From positions 1-64,000 of the forward strand of contig NZ_FNAM01000001.1 in assembly GCF_900101845.1 (NCBI RefSeq): 64,000 nucleotides of DNA. The letters are read 5' to 3'. The position numbers were made by a program, and so were the translations under genes. The notes beneath the pieces are model-generated. The model saw only the letters and a list, made by a program, of their open reading frames with translations. It was not told where the DNA came from and made no database searches. The first letter of the stretch is position 1. Every line of letters begins with the position of its first letter. Origin of the DNA: Sporomusa acidovorans. Lineage in GTDB: Bacteria > Bacillota > Negativicutes > Sporomusales > Sporomusaceae. Shown here one piece after another: positions 17,142 to 25,989 of the stretch.

Positions 17142-18011
17142 GTGCTGACTGTAGGGTTATTTCCTAACACGAAAAAGCAAGGCATTCATACTGTATTAGC
17201 CTCAATTATACAGTATTTTCATGAACATGGCGTGAAAGTCGTTTTGCCAGAAAATGCGGCGCCGGGACTGAAATATGCTCAATTTACCGAAAAGCTGGAA
17301 TGCGTGAAAAATGATATTACATTTGCTCTTACACTAGGTGGAGATGGGACGCTGCTTAATACGGCCCGGGAGATTGCCCCCTTTGGTATTCCCGTTTGTG
17401 GAATAAATATGGGAAATTTAGGGTTTCTTACTGAAATTGAGTTATCTGATTTGAGTGCGGCTCTTGAACGGCTGGTTAGAGGGGAATATTACATAGAAGA
17501 ACGGCTTATGCTGGATGCTGTTGTGATTCGTGACGGCAGCCCAATTTACATATCCCCTGCACTTAATGATGTCGTTGTTGCCAAAGGTGGTTTTTCCCGG
17601 ATGATCAATCTCAAATTGCTGATCGACGAAGAGCTTACCGCTGAGTATCCTGCCGATGGACTTATCATCGCTACATCAACTGGCTCAACCGGCTATTCTT
17701 TATCTTCAGGTGGACCGATTATCAACCCCAAATTAAAGGTAATCGTTATTACTCCCATTTGCCCCCACACCTTACATTCACGTCCTTTGGTTATTTCCGA
17801 GCGGGAGGAAATAAAAGTCAGGATGCAGGCAACTCACAACGATATTGTGCTTACGGTAGATGGTCAGACTGTCTACAGCTTATTTCCGGATGACACCGTA
17901 GTAGTAAGACGGTCACCCTTCCGTGCCAGATTTATGAAATTTACAGGAAAAAGCTATTATGAAACATTGCGGACTAAATTACGGCGAGGCGACCAGAATG
18001 GAAGTAGCTAA
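17142..18011 (+). CDS. nadK: NAD kinase
   Basis: 289 residues. Phosphorylates NAD to NADP. The GGDGTLL motif with catalytic D68, GNLGFLTE, and the DGLIIATSTGSTGYSLSSGGP region are all present. GTG 17142 lies eight bases behind CGGAGG. Its 3' end overlaps the following methyltransferase. Confidence 0.96.
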   Translation: MLTVGLFPNTKKQGIHTVLASIIQYFHEHGVKVVLPENAAPGLKYAQFTEKLECVKNDITFALTLGGDGTLLNTAREIAPFGIPVCGINMGNLGFLTEIELSDLSAALERLVRGEYYIEERLMLDAVVIRDGSPIYISPALNDVVVAKGGFSRMINLKLLIDEELTAEYPADGLIIATSTGSTGYSLSSGGPIINPKLKVIVITPICPHTLHSRPLVISEREEIKVRMQATHNDIVLTVDGQTVYSLFPDDTVVVRRSPFRARFMKFTGKSYYETLRTKLRRGDQNGSS

Positions 18012-18564
18012 CGCCGTTCGCATGGCTCATCAATTTATAATTCCTCAATTACATAAGGCTAAGTTGGTTATTGACGCCACTGCCGGCAATGGCAAAGATA
18101 CATTGTTTTTAGCTGAACATACTCCGGAATCGACCACTATATGGGCCTTTGATATTCAGCAGCAAGCTCTTTTCCACACCCAATTGCTGCTAACTCAACA
18201 TAGCTTGTCTCACAAAGTCCGGCTTGTGTTGGATAGTCATGCAAACATCGCTGCTTATATTTCTCAGCCAATACATATCGCTATGTTTAATCTTGGCTAT
18301 TTACCAGGCGGGGATCATACAATAAGCACCTGTCCGGATTCTACTATCCAAGCGATAAAGCAAACTTTACCATTACTTGCTGTAAACGGATTGATAACAG
18401 TTGCTGCTTATCCCGGCTATGAGCATGGCAGGCAGGAAGGCAAGGCCGTTTACCAATATATTTCCGGTTTGGACCAAAAAAAGTATACGGTTGCCTGTTG
18501 GTCTATGGTTAATCAGTTAAATAATCCACCGATTTTATACGTCATTGAAAAAAGAAAGGAGTGA
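17998..18564 (+). CDS. Class I SAM-dependent methyltransferase (YtqB/rRNA methylase family)
   Basis: 188 residues. SAM-binding motif I is DATAGNGKDTLFLA (about residues 23-36), followed by WAFDIQQQAL, and FNLGYLPGGDH is the motif IV-like NLGYLPG typical of the putative rRNA methylase family that includes Bacillus YtqB. ATG 17998, overlapping nadK by 14 bases behind GGCGAGGCG, is preferred to ATG 17959. Substrate is not evident from sequence. Confidence 0.88.
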   Translation: MEVANAVRMAHQFIIPQLHKAKLVIDATAGNGKDTLFLAEHTPESTTIWAFDIQQQALFHTQLLLTQHSLSHKVRLVLDSHANIAAYISQPIHIAMFNLGYLPGGDHTISTCPDSTIQAIKQTLPLLAVNGLITVAAYPGYEHGRQEGKAVYQYISGLDQKKYTVACWSMVNQLNNPPILYVIEKRKE

Positions 18565-18569
18565 ATGGC

Positions 18570-19040
18570 TTGAAGACTCTGCGTCACTCAAAGATTAAAG
18601 AAATTATTGAACGTTATATAATTGAAACTCAGGAAGAGTTGGCTGATGCGCTTAGTAAACAGGGAATTGGTGTTACTCAGGCTACTGTTTCAAGAGATAT
18701 TAAGGAGCTTATGCTGATTAAAGTTCCTACAGGCGACGGGCGGTATCGCTACGCATTTCCGCCAGAACAAAATATTGTATTGTCTCAGGCTCGCTTGGAG
18801 CGGACATTTCAAGATTCTATCGTTGCGATTGATTATAGCCAAAATATTATTGTACTGCGTACGTTACCGGGAACTGCTCAAGCAGTTGCCTATACGATTG
18901 ATTACGTAAAATGGCCGGAAATCATCGGTACGGTAGCTGGCGATGACACTATTTTTGTCTTGGTAAAACCGGCTGAAGCGGTTATGCAGGTCATAGCAAA
19001 ATTTCGATCACTTATGGGCAGTGGTATGGAGCGTGCTTAA
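18570..19040 (+). CDS. argR: Arginine repressor
   Basis: 156 residues. Winged-helix DNA-binding domain at the N-terminus with recognition helix TQATVSRDIKEL, and a C-terminal hexamerisation/arginine-binding domain ending with EIIGTVAGDDTIFVLV. TTG 18570 is favoured: AAAGGAG at 18554-18560 is nine bases away, whereas GTG 18561 directly abuts it. Arginine-biosynthesis targets are not in the window. Same argR-recN neighbourhood as Bacillus. Confidence 0.94.
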   Translation: MKTLRHSKIKEIIERYIIETQEELADALSKQGIGVTQATVSRDIKELMLIKVPTGDGRYRYAFPPEQNIVLSQARLERTFQDSIVAIDYSQNIIVLRTLPGTAQAVAYTIDYVKWPEIIGTVAGDDTIFVLVKPAEAVMQVIAKFRSLMGSGMERA

Positions 19041-19053
19041 GGAGTGATAAAAG

Positions 19054-20763
19054 ATGTTAAAATCACTGACGGTCATTAATTTTGCACTGATTGATCGAGC
19101 ATATATTGAATTTGTTTCAGGCCTTAATATATTAACCGGTGAAACTGGGGCAGGCAAATCTATTCTTATTGATGCCCTATCCGCTATAATCGGCGGCAGA
19201 TCTTCAACCGACTCCATTCGTTCAGGAACTGATTATTTTCGAATCGAAGCTGTCTTTGATATAGAGAATATCAGTTCAGTGAAAGCCATTTTGGACGAAC
19301 AGGGTATTCCGCAAGAAGAAGACGGAACGTTAATTTTGACTCGGCGTTTAGCAAAAAATGGCAAGAATTCAATTCATGTTAACGGCTGTCAAGCTACATT
19401 GACTACTTTGCGGAAGGTTGGCGAAAAGCTTGTGGACATGCATGGGCAGCATGAAAACCAAGCTTTGTTAAAACCCGAGGTTCATCTGTCACTTACCGAT
19501 GCTTTTGCCTCCGGAGTCAGGCCTAAACTTGAAGAATACCGGCAAATTTATAAACAATGGCATACTATCAAAACTGAGCTCGCATCACTTATCCAGGATT
19601 CCCGGGAACGTCTGCAGCGGGAGGAAATGCTATCCTGGCAAACCCAGGAAATTGGCGCAGCAGCTTTAACACTAGGTGAGGAAGAAAAGCTTGAAAGCCA
19701 AGTCAAAATTCTTGCCAATTCTGAAAAAATTTCCAATGCCATTTCGCATTCTTATGCACTTTTAAACCAGGGGAGTAAAGGATTTAGTGGGGTAGTATCG
19801 TGCCTGGCAGAGATTAAACGTGATTTGGAAACAGCAGTACGTTATGACGATACACTTAATGAACAGCTAGCTATTGTGACTGATTCTTTGTACCAATTAG
19901 AAGAAATCATGGGCGATCTTAGAGACTATCATGATAATCTTGATTTTAATCCAGGCAAGTTGGCTAAAATGGAAGAGCGGCTTGATGTGATTCATCGACT
20001 TAAGAAAAAGTATGGAGCAACAATTGAAGATATTCTGAATTACTACGAAAATGCGAGTAACGAACTGGCGGCAATTACGCATTATGATGAGCGGCTAACT
20101 GAACTTGAACAAGAAGAGCGCAACCTTGCAGGTAAAGTTGAACAATTGGCCGAAGAACTAAATAACCAGCGCCAGATTGCCGCCAGGCTGTTATCCCGGC
20201 AAGTATCGGAACATTTGGCTGATTTAGGTATGCCAAAGGCGAAATTTCTAGTAGAAGTCAACCGAAATCATCAGTATAATATCGATGGTGCTAATGATGT
20301 CGCTTTTTTGTTTTCAGCCAATTCTGGTGAGGAGGCCAGATTTTTGCACAAAGTTGCATCAGGCGGTGAGTTATCGCGGATTGCACTGGCCATCAAAACA
20401 GTATGCTCGGAACGGGACGGAACAGCTACCATGGTATTTGACGAAGTAGATGCAGGGATTGGGGGACAAACAGCCCAAAAAGTGGCGGAAAAAATTGCAA
20501 GAATCGCCGCGTTTAATAAACAGGTATTATGCATAACACATTTACCGCAAATTGCAGCTATGGCTGATTGTCATATTTATATCGAAAAGGTACTGGAAAA
20601 AAACCGAACCATAACACAAGTAACGGCCCTTACCACTAAGGAACAAGTGTCCGAGTTAGCCAGAATGACTTCTGGTGAGGTAACTAAACTATCTATGGAT
20701 AACGCTGCTCAAATGCTAGAATTAGCTAAGAGAAAAAAGAAAAACTGGGGAAATAAGGTATAA
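19054..20763 (+). CDS. recN: DNA repair protein RecN
   Basis: 569 residues, SMC-like ATPase for double-strand break repair. Walker A GETGAGKSILIDAL (29-42), a long coiled-coil centre (about 150-370), a GGELSRIALAIK signature and the Walker B VFDEVDAGIGGQTA. Full length. A terminator lies 60 bases beyond the stop. Confidence 0.97.
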   Translation: MLKSLTVINFALIDRAYIEFVSGLNILTGETGAGKSILIDALSAIIGGRSSTDSIRSGTDYFRIEAVFDIENISSVKAILDEQGIPQEEDGTLILTRRLAKNGKNSIHVNGCQATLTTLRKVGEKLVDMHGQHENQALLKPEVHLSLTDAFASGVRPKLEEYRQIYKQWHTIKTELASLIQDSRERLQREEMLSWQTQEIGAAALTLGEEEKLESQVKILANSEKISNAISHSYALLNQGSKGFSGVVSCLAEIKRDLETAVRYDDTLNEQLAIVTDSLYQLEEIMGDLRDYHDNLDFNPGKLAKMEERLDVIHRLKKKYGATIEDILNYYENASNELAAITHYDERLTELEQEERNLAGKVEQLAEELNNQRQIAARLLSRQVSEHLADLGMPKAKFLVEVNRNHQYNIDGANDVAFLFSANSGEEARFLHKVASGGELSRIALAIKTVCSERDGTATMVFDEVDAGIGGQTAQKVAEKIARIAAFNKQVLCITHLPQIAAMADCHIYIEKVLEKNRTITQVTALTTKEQVSELARMTSGEVTKLSMDNAAQMLELAKRKKKNWGNKV

Positions 20764-20822
20764 GCATAAGTTAATCGCTAAAGTAAGTATACATTTTTCA
20801 TATATACAGTAAAATGAAGTGA

Positions 20823-20866
20823 CCATGACGCCAATAATAACTTGGTGTCATGGCTGTTTTATTTTT
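20823..20866 (+). terminator. Terminator after recN
   Basis: Twelve-base stem CCATGACGCCAA / TTGGTGTCATGG (one G-U pair), seven-base loop, followed by CTGTTTTATTTTTG. Confidence 0.88.
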
Positions 20867-20903
20867 GATTGGTACACGGCTTTTTGTATTATATCAAAAA
20901 ATT

Positions 20904-20957
20904 ACATGACAATGTCAAAAAAATAATATGGATACTCATTATTAGTTGGCATATAAT
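20904..20957 (+). promoter_or_regulatory. Control region of the Spo0E-like gene
   Basis: A TATAAT (20952-20957) lies 43 bases before the gene with only a weak -35 (TGGATA, 20929-20934). Upstream, CATGACAATGTCAAAA holds a small TGACA/TGTCA dyad. TGTCAAA is one base from the Spo0A-box core TGTCGAA, so feedback by Spo0A is possible but unproven. Confidence 0.35.
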
Positions 20958-20999
20958 AGTAACAAATGAAATTTTTTGTAATAGTAGGAGACATTAGAA

Positions 21000-21206
21000 A
21001 TGCCTGCCAAAAGGGATAAACTATTGCATCTTATTGAAGAATTGCGTGAAGAACTCCAAAAGACAGTGGAAATGTGTGGGATGAATAGCCCACAGGCTTT
21101 AGCCGCAAGTCAGCAATTAGATATTGCACTAAATCAATATAACAAATTAACTAAAATATTATATCAACGGTGTTACCACGACAGGCTAATAGCTAATGCT
21201 ATGTAG
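21000..21206 (+). CDS. Spo0E-like aspartyl-phosphate phosphatase
   Basis: 68 residues predicted to form a helical hairpin, with the family signature SQQLD at residues 37-41 followed by NQY. Spo0E-type phosphatases remove phosphate from Spo0A-P and so delay sporulation. Here it is encoded two genes before spo0A itself, which fits that target. ATG preceded by GTAGGAGAC. The stop codon lies inside a terminator stem. Confidence 0.88.
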   Translation: MPAKRDKLLHLIEELREELQKTVEMCGMNSPQALAASQQLDIALNQYNKLTKILYQRCYHDRLIANAM

Positions 21207-21234
21207 GAGTTACCTACATAGCATTTTTATTTTT
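21198..21234 (+). terminator. Terminator overlapping the Spo0E-like stop codon
   Basis: Ten-base perfect stem GCTATGTAGG / CCTACATAGC with a five-base loop, then ATTTTTATTTTT. The TAG stop is in the left arm. Confidence 0.9.
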
Positions 21235-21527
21235 CTATTACCCAATAGCATTAAAATAGCTTTTAAGGGTGACGGCTAACCCGTAGATGAATTGTAAATC
21301 AACGATTTTATAAGAAAAAATGCCCAATCATTAGCTTTCACTATTTTTATTAAAAAAACGCATAAAATTCAGCTTCCAAGACAATTTATGCTAATAATTC
21401 CGGAATAATCCCCATTAAATTCGGGAAATTCTAATTTTGCAGCAAGTTACAGCTGAAAACAATGTAAGAGGTGAGAGGCGACATGACAATTTTGGGAAGA
21501 ATGTAATAGGGAGTGATGGAAGAAAAT
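21235..21527 (+). other. Noncoding gap before spoIVB
   Basis: About 290 bases with no supported gene. A seven-codon frame at 21483-21506 (ATG to TAA) has a passable AAGAGGTGAGAGG site and ends just before the spoIVB start region; it may be a leader peptide or chance. I looked for SigmaF/SigmaG promoters and found no convincing match. Confidence 0.5.
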
Positions 21528-22922
21528 ATGACAAAATTTATCCGGCTATTTAGCAGTAGGCCCTTATGGGCAATGTTGATTATCAGTACAATCTTTGCAT
21601 TTTGTCTTTCTCCCCAATTCCGTAATATTTACGGTCTTCCCATGCACATCAGAATTATTGAAGGAGAGACGGCATTATTTGATGTGAATTTTCCACTTAC
21701 AGTTACTGTTAGACATGATAGTGACAGTATTCGCGTGCAATCACCCGGTTTTTTACCTACACTGGCGTTATCCCGGCCGGTATCTCTTCAACCGGTCAAA
21801 TTGGGACAATCTACTGTGGAGTTTAAATTATTTGGGATCATACCATTCCGCAGTGTACAAGTGGATGTATTACCGCCCATTCGCTTAATTCCAGGAGGCC
21901 ACTCTATTGGTGTGGTGCTGCAATCACAAGGTGTAATTGTTGTCGGTCATTCACCGGTCTTAAATATGCTGAGTCAATATGTTACTCCAGCTAAAGATGC
22001 TGGTATTGTAGTTGGCGACGTCATTATCAGCATAAACGGTACACCTGTTCAGAGTGACGCTCAGGTTGCTGAGATAATTGATGAAAGCGGCAAGAACAAC
22101 CGGAATGTTGATATTTTGTTAAAACGTGCCGAAGGCCAGCACCATGTTACAGTGGCTCCAGTTTTATGTACGGATACCAAGCGTTATCGTATAGGCTTAT
22201 TTGTTCGTGACAGTGCAGCAGGGGTTGGAACATTGTCTTTTTATGATCCTGAATCAAAAATATATGGAGCTTTAGGCCATGTTATTACTGACAGTGATAC
22301 CAATCAACCCATTGACTGTGATCAGGGAAAAATTGTAATGGCAACAGTATCAGGCATTCAGCAAGGAAAAAGAGGGCATCCAGGCGAAAAAATTGGTGTT
22401 TTTATTGAAGAAGACCAATTATTAGGTACTATCAGTAAAAATACCCAATTTGGAATTTACGGGGAGTTAAATGAAAAATTACCGAATGAAAAATATCCTG
22501 AGTTAATTCCCGTAGCTTCTATGAGCCAAGTGCAAGTGGGACCAGCCGAAATGTTGACAGTAGTGGATGGTCAAACAATTGATCAATTTAATATAGAAAT
22601 CCAAAAAATTAATCTCCAGGAAGTCCCGGAAAGCAAAGGATTGGTTATCAAAGTGGTAGACCAGCGGCTTATCGAAAAGACCGGTGGGATTGTTCAAGGT
22701 ATGAGCGGCAGTCCAATTATCCAAAACGGTAAATTGGTAGGAGCCGTTACCCATGTCTTTGTTCATGATCCAACAAGCGGATATGGTTGCTTTGTTGATT
22801 GGATGCTCATGGAAAGTGGAATAATTCCTAAAAAGGATCATCAATCAGCCAGAAAACTATTTAGTTTTTCTGGCGTTTTTTTTTGTAATATTATTAAAAT
22901 TTCTTGTCCTAACTTGTCATAA
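21528..22922 (+). CDS. spoIVB: SpoIVB serine peptidase
   Basis: Forespore protease that triggers pro-SigmaK processing by cleaving SpoIVFA across the intermembrane space. About 464 residues: N-terminal membrane helix (about 12-28), PDZ domain (about 125-205, AGIVVGDVIISINGTPVQ), and S55 catalytic domain with GHVITD (His) and QGMSGSPIIQNGKLVGAVTHVF (Ser). ATG 21528 follows GGAAG; GTG 21513 and ATG 21516 are alternatives. The end is odd: after the usual DWMLMESGI finish the frame continues 29 codons, through a strong terminator, to TAA at 22920. Confidence 0.92.
   Translation: MTKFIRLFSSRPLWAMLIISTIFAFCLSPQFRNIYGLPMHIRIIEGETALFDVNFPLTVTVRHDSDSIRVQSPGFLPTLALSRPVSLQPVKLGQSTVEFKLFGIIPFRSVQVDVLPPIRLIPGGHSIGVVLQSQGVIVVGHSPVLNMLSQYVTPAKDAGIVVGDVIISINGTPVQSDAQVAEIIDESGKNNRNVDILLKRAEGQHHVTVAPVLCTDTKRYRIGLFVRDSAAGVGTLSFYDPESKIYGALGHVITDSDTNQPIDCDQGKIVMATVSGIQQGKRGHPGEKIGVFIEEDQLLGTISKNTQFGIYGELNEKLPNEKYPELIPVASMSQVQVGPAEMLTVVDGQTIDQFNIEIQKINLQEVPESKGLVIKVVDQRLIEKTGGIVQGMSGSPIIQNGKLVGAVTHVFVHDPTSGYGCFVDWMLMESGIIPKKDHQSARKLFSFSGVFFCNIIKISCPNLS
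22848..22884 (+). terminator. Terminator inside the spoIVB reading frame
   Basis: Stem GCCAGAAAACT / AGTTTTTCTGGC (one bulged base) with a short loop, then G and nine T residues (22876-22884). It precedes the spoIVB stop codon (22920-22922) by about 36 bases. Confidence 0.8.
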
Positions 22923-23001
22923 TCATATATAATGATTTTAAGGCAAGTCTGTTACATATTTTTGTAAATTAAAATAAATGGATTTTTTTTCCATGGTAGG
23001 A

Positions 23002-23026
23002 AGGAATTGACGTATATTTATAGAAT
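23002..23026 (+). promoter_or_regulatory. SigmaH-type promoter of spo0A
   Basis: AGGAATT (23002-23008), 13-base spacer, AGAAT (23022-23026). This matches the SigmaH pattern AGGAWWT / HGAAT. Bacillus spo0A has a SigmaH promoter, so position and identity agree. Confidence 0.7.
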
Positions 23027-23071
23027 ATGTTTTATTATACATATAAGATTTGCTGGGAGGATGTCAAAATA

Positions 23072-23857
23072 ATGGTGAGAGAATCAATTAAGGTAGCTAT
23101 TGCTGACGACAACAAAGAGTTTTCGGATATCTTGCAAGAATGTCTTAACCGGGAACCCGATATTGAATTAGTTGGTGTAGCTTACAACGGAGAACAAATG
23201 CTGTCTATCATTGAAGAAAAAACTCCGGATGTTATTGTGTTAGATATTATTATGCCACATTTAGACGGACTTGGTGTTTTAGAGCGAATTAATGTATCAA
23301 ATTGTAAACGTCCGAAAATCATCATGTTAACTGCGTTTGGCCAGGAGACGATAACGCAACGGGTAGTAGAATTAGGTGCAGACTATTATGTTTTAAAGCC
23401 TTTCAACATGGAGGTGCTTATCAATCGAATTAGGCAATTAGCTGGCACTGCTGCTACTACACGTCCGGTTACTGCAGCGGCTACAACTCCTGTTATCAAA
23501 TCCCGTCCAATGGATGTGGAAGTAACGAATATTATTAGAGAAATTGGTATTCCTGCTCACATTAAAGGCTATCAATATCTGCGTGATGCAATTATGATGA
23601 TCGTAGCGGAAGTAGAATTATTAGGAGCTGTAACAAAAGTACTTTATCCTATGATTGCCGAAAAATATTCCACTACCCCAAGCCGTGTAGAACGCGCGAT
23701 ACGCCATGCGATTGAAGTTGCTTGGAACCGGGGAAATATCGAAATGATTAATAAACTCTTTGGTTATACAATTAAATTGGATAAAGGGAAACCTACAAAT
23801 TCTGAATTTATGGCTATGATTGCCGATAAATTGCGTATGGAAATGCGGGCAAGCTAA
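23072..23857 (+). CDS. spo0A: Sporulation master regulator Spo0A
   Basis: 261 residues. Receiver domain 1-125 with acidic pocket D12/D13, phosphoacceptor D58 (VLDIIMP), T87 and K109; a short Thr/Ala/Pro-rich linker; and the Spo0A C-terminal DNA-binding domain (about 150-261) with the [19 protein letters not shown] recognition-helix region. Phospho-Spo0A commits the cell to sporulation. ATG 23072 has GGGAGG eleven bases upstream. Upstream neighbours spoIVB and recN are as in Bacillus. Confidence 0.98.
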   Translation: MVRESIKVAIADDNKEFSDILQECLNREPDIELVGVAYNGEQMLSIIEEKTPDVIVLDIIMPHLDGLGVLERINVSNCKRPKIIMLTAFGQETITQRVVELGADYYVLKPFNMEVLINRIRQLAGTAATTRPVTAAATTPVIKSRPMDVEVTNIIREIGIPAHIKGYQYLRDAIMMIVAEVELLGAVTKVLYPMIAEKYSTTPSRVERAIRHAIEVAWNRGNIEMINKLFGYTIKLDKGKPTNSEFMAMIADKLRMEMRAS

Positions 23858-23864
23858 CGTTTTT

Positions 23865-23897
23865 CAAACCCTCACTGCTTGAGGGTTTGTTTTTTTT
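23865..23897 (+). terminator. Terminator after spo0A
   Basis: Stem CAAACCCTCA / TGAGGGTTTG with a five-base loop followed by eight T residues. Confidence 0.93.
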
Positions 23898-23963
23898 GCA
23901 GGATTTTTTATCCTGATAATGAATAAGATAACAATAGCATTGAATTTAATTTGGAGGCTATCG

Positions 23964-25034
23964 ATGCAGCAATATAAGATTCTTGCAATAAACCCAGGCT
24001 CGACATCTACTAAAATAGCTGTGTATACAAATGAAAAGATTAATTTTGAACAAGTTATCCGCCATAGTCTTGATGAACTTAAGCCATTTGCAAAAATTTA
24101 TGACCAGTATGACTACCGGCTTCAACTGGTAGAAAAAGCCCTTGCAGACTATCATGTCGATATGGAAAGTTTGGCGGCTGTTGTTGGCCGCGGTGGCCCG
24201 CTTAAGCCACTAGCAAGCGGTACCTATGAAGTTAATGAAACTATGATCGAGGACTTAAAAAGAGGAGTACAAACGGAACATGCCTCAAATTTGGGAGGAA
24301 TTTTAGCAAAAGGTATTGCTGATCAGGTGAATATCCCCGCTTTTATCGTTGATCCGGTAAGTGTGGATGAACTGCAACCGTTAGCCAGAATCAGCGGTTT
24401 ACCAGACGTACCTCGCCGCAGCCTGTTTCATGCATTAAATCTAAAGGCCGTTGCGCATAGGGTAGCAAAAGATTTAAATAAAAATTATGATGAGTTAACT
24501 TTAATTCTAATTCATCTTGGCAGCGGCATATCTGTCGGCGTACAGAAAAACGGTAAAATGATTGATGTAACCAATCCGAATGACCTAGGACCGTTTTCAC
24601 CTGAACGTGCTGGTGCGGTACCTTCGTACGGGTTGATTAATTTGTGCTTTTCTGGTAAATATACTATTGAGGATATTAAGAAAAAGCTCATTGGCAATGC
24701 CGGTTTGCTGGCTCACCTAGGCACTAGTAACGGACGTGACGTAGAAGACCGTATTGCCGCAGGGGATAGTAAAGCCGCTCTTGTCTATGAAGCAATGGCC
24801 TACCAGGTAGCAAAAGAAATTGGTGCCATGGCTACCGTAGTAAACGGACAGGTGGATGGAATTGTGCTTACTGGCGGTTTAGCCTATTCTGCCATGCTGG
24901 TAAAAATGATAACCGCTAGGATAAAATTTATCGCTCCGGTTATCGTTTATCCGGGAGAGGATGAGCTTAAAGCACTGGCTGAAGGAGCACTACGGGTATT
25001 GCGCGGTGAAGAACAGCCAAAAGTATATAAATAG
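23964..25034 (+). CDS. buk: Butyrate kinase
   Basis: 356 residues of the acetate/butyrate kinase family. INPGSTSTKIAVY at the N-terminus is the phosphate-binding loop; HLGSGISVGVQKNGKMIDV and TGGLAYS are also typical. Interconverts butyryl phosphate and butyrate with ATP; some family members act on isobutyrate or other branched acids. ATG 23964 follows TTGGAGG. No phosphotransbutyrylase gene is adjacent; the next gene is a P-loop ATPase. Confidence 0.93.
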   Translation: MQQYKILAINPGSTSTKIAVYTNEKINFEQVIRHSLDELKPFAKIYDQYDYRLQLVEKALADYHVDMESLAAVVGRGGPLKPLASGTYEVNETMIEDLKRGVQTEHASNLGGILAKGIADQVNIPAFIVDPVSVDELQPLARISGLPDVPRRSLFHALNLKAVAHRVAKDLNKNYDELTLILIHLGSGISVGVQKNGKMIDVTNPNDLGPFSPERAGAVPSYGLINLCFSGKYTIEDIKKKLIGNAGLLAHLGTSNGRDVEDRIAAGDSKAALVYEAMAYQVAKEIGAMATVVNGQVDGIVLTGGLAYSAMLVKMITARIKFIAPVIVYPGEDELKALAEGALRVLRGEEQPKVYK

Positions 25035-25052
25035 AGCAGGCAGGAAAATGAT

Positions 25053-25715
25053 ATGAATGATAACCACATTATGGTTTTTGTCGGCGAATTTGGCAGCGGC
25101 AAAACCGAATTGGCCACTAATTATGCTTTACAACTAAAAGCAGCTGGTGCAGATACTGCCATTGTCGATATTGACTTGGTGAAACCCTACTTTCGTACCA
25201 GGGAAAATCAAGAATTATTGGAAAAACACGGCGTCAGGCTTATTGCACCTGATCCCCGCCTGGCACATGCAGATTTACCTGTGTTACCGCATAATTTGGT
25301 TGCAGTCTTTGCTCAGACAACCACTAAGGTTATCATGGATGTTGGTGGTGGCGAGTCGGCTATTGTATTGGGCCAACTAAAACGATCTTTTGATCAATAT
25401 GGTTATCAGGCTTTACTGGTCGTTAACACGCGCCGCCCTTTTACCGGAGATGTTCAAGGTATTATCACGACTCTGGAACGTATTGAACAGGTTTCACGTC
25501 TTAGAATTAGCGGCTTGATCAGTAATACCAATGTTGGTTCAGAGACAACGGTCGAGCATATTTATCAGGGATTGACTATTGTTGAGGAAGCCGCCAGCCG
25601 TTTATCACTGCCTGTTACCTGGGTGGTAGTACCGGAGTGGATAAAATTGCCGATGAAGGTCAATCCGCCTTTGTTTATTTTAAAGCCGTATACACATTAT
25701 CCTTGGATGGTGTAA
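25053..25715 (+). CDS. P-loop ATPase of unknown role
   Basis: 220 residues. Walker A GEFGSGKTELA near residues 11-21, a switch-like DIDLVKPYFRTRE, Walker B-like IMDVGGGES, and a base-recognition-like GLISNTNVGSET. The fold is SIMIBI/MinD-type. Relatives are commonly encoded near buk and 2-oxoacid:ferredoxin oxidoreductase genes in Clostridia, but no biochemical role is known to me. Separated from buk by 18 bases, so probably co-transcribed. Confidence 0.75.
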   Translation: MNDNHIMVFVGEFGSGKTELATNYALQLKAAGADTAIVDIDLVKPYFRTRENQELLEKHGVRLIAPDPRLAHADLPVLPHNLVAVFAQTTTKVIMDVGGGESAIVLGQLKRSFDQYGYQALLVVNTRRPFTGDVQGIITTLERIEQVSRLRISGLISNTNVGSETTVEHIYQGLTIVEEAASRLSLPVTWVVVPEWIKLPMKVNPPLFILKPYTHYPWMV

Positions 25716-25724
25716 CAAAAGGGA

Positions 25725-25757
25725 AAACCGTGGCTTGCCACGGTTTAAGATTTTCCT
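25725..25757 (+). terminator. Hairpin after the P-loop ATPase gene
   Basis: Perfect ten-base stem AAACCGTGGC / GCCACGGTTT with a two-base gap. The T-tract is weak (AAGATTTTCC), so it may be a poor terminator or a two-way one serving the opposite small gene. Confidence 0.55.
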
Positions 25758-25793
25758 TCTGTCAGGATGCTAGTAACGCTCCACTAGTAGAAA

Positions 25794-25919
25794 TTATTGT
25801 CTGGCTCTTGCAAGTAACTCCTGTAGAGTTTTATATGTTCTACTCATATTATGCAATTCTATAAGCAATTCTTTAATTTTACCACAAAAATATACGCCGT
25901 TATTCGCAATGACTTTCAT
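25794..25919 (-). CDS. 41-residue protein with strong ribosome site
   Basis: On the reverse strand an ATG at 25919 lies seven bases behind AAGGAGGG and opens a 41-codon frame. The product begins MKVIANNGVYFCGKIKEL and continues as a single amphipathic helix (LIELHNMSRTYKTLQELLARA). No family recognised. It faces the Nudix gene divergently and ends near the hairpin at 25725. The excellent ribosome site and clean helix pattern are the case for it being real. Confidence 0.6.
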   Translation of the reverse strand: MKVIANNGVYFCGKIKELLIELHNMSRTYKTLQELLARARQ

Positions 25920-25929
25920 TGGACGTCCC

Positions 25930-25989
25930 TCCTTATGGAGGTAGTATATGAATGGTTATGGAAATTTATTCCAAATTATTAGGAGGTAA
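25930..25989 (+). promoter_or_regulatory. Leader region with 13-codon peptide before the Nudix gene
   Basis: CCTCCTTATGGAGG (25930-25943) is a dyad formed by the ribosome sites of two opposed reading frames. On the + strand, GGAGG leads to ATG 25948 and a 13-residue frame, MNGYGNLFQIIRR, whose AGG AGG TAA end is the ribosome site of the Nudix gene at 25994. Coupled translation is plausible. No promoter was identified. Confidence 0.45.

Noticed and set aside
25637-25864. + strand frame of 75 codons after the P-loop ATPase
   Set aside because: It overlaps the ATPase gene end, a hairpin, and the better-supported reverse-strand small gene.
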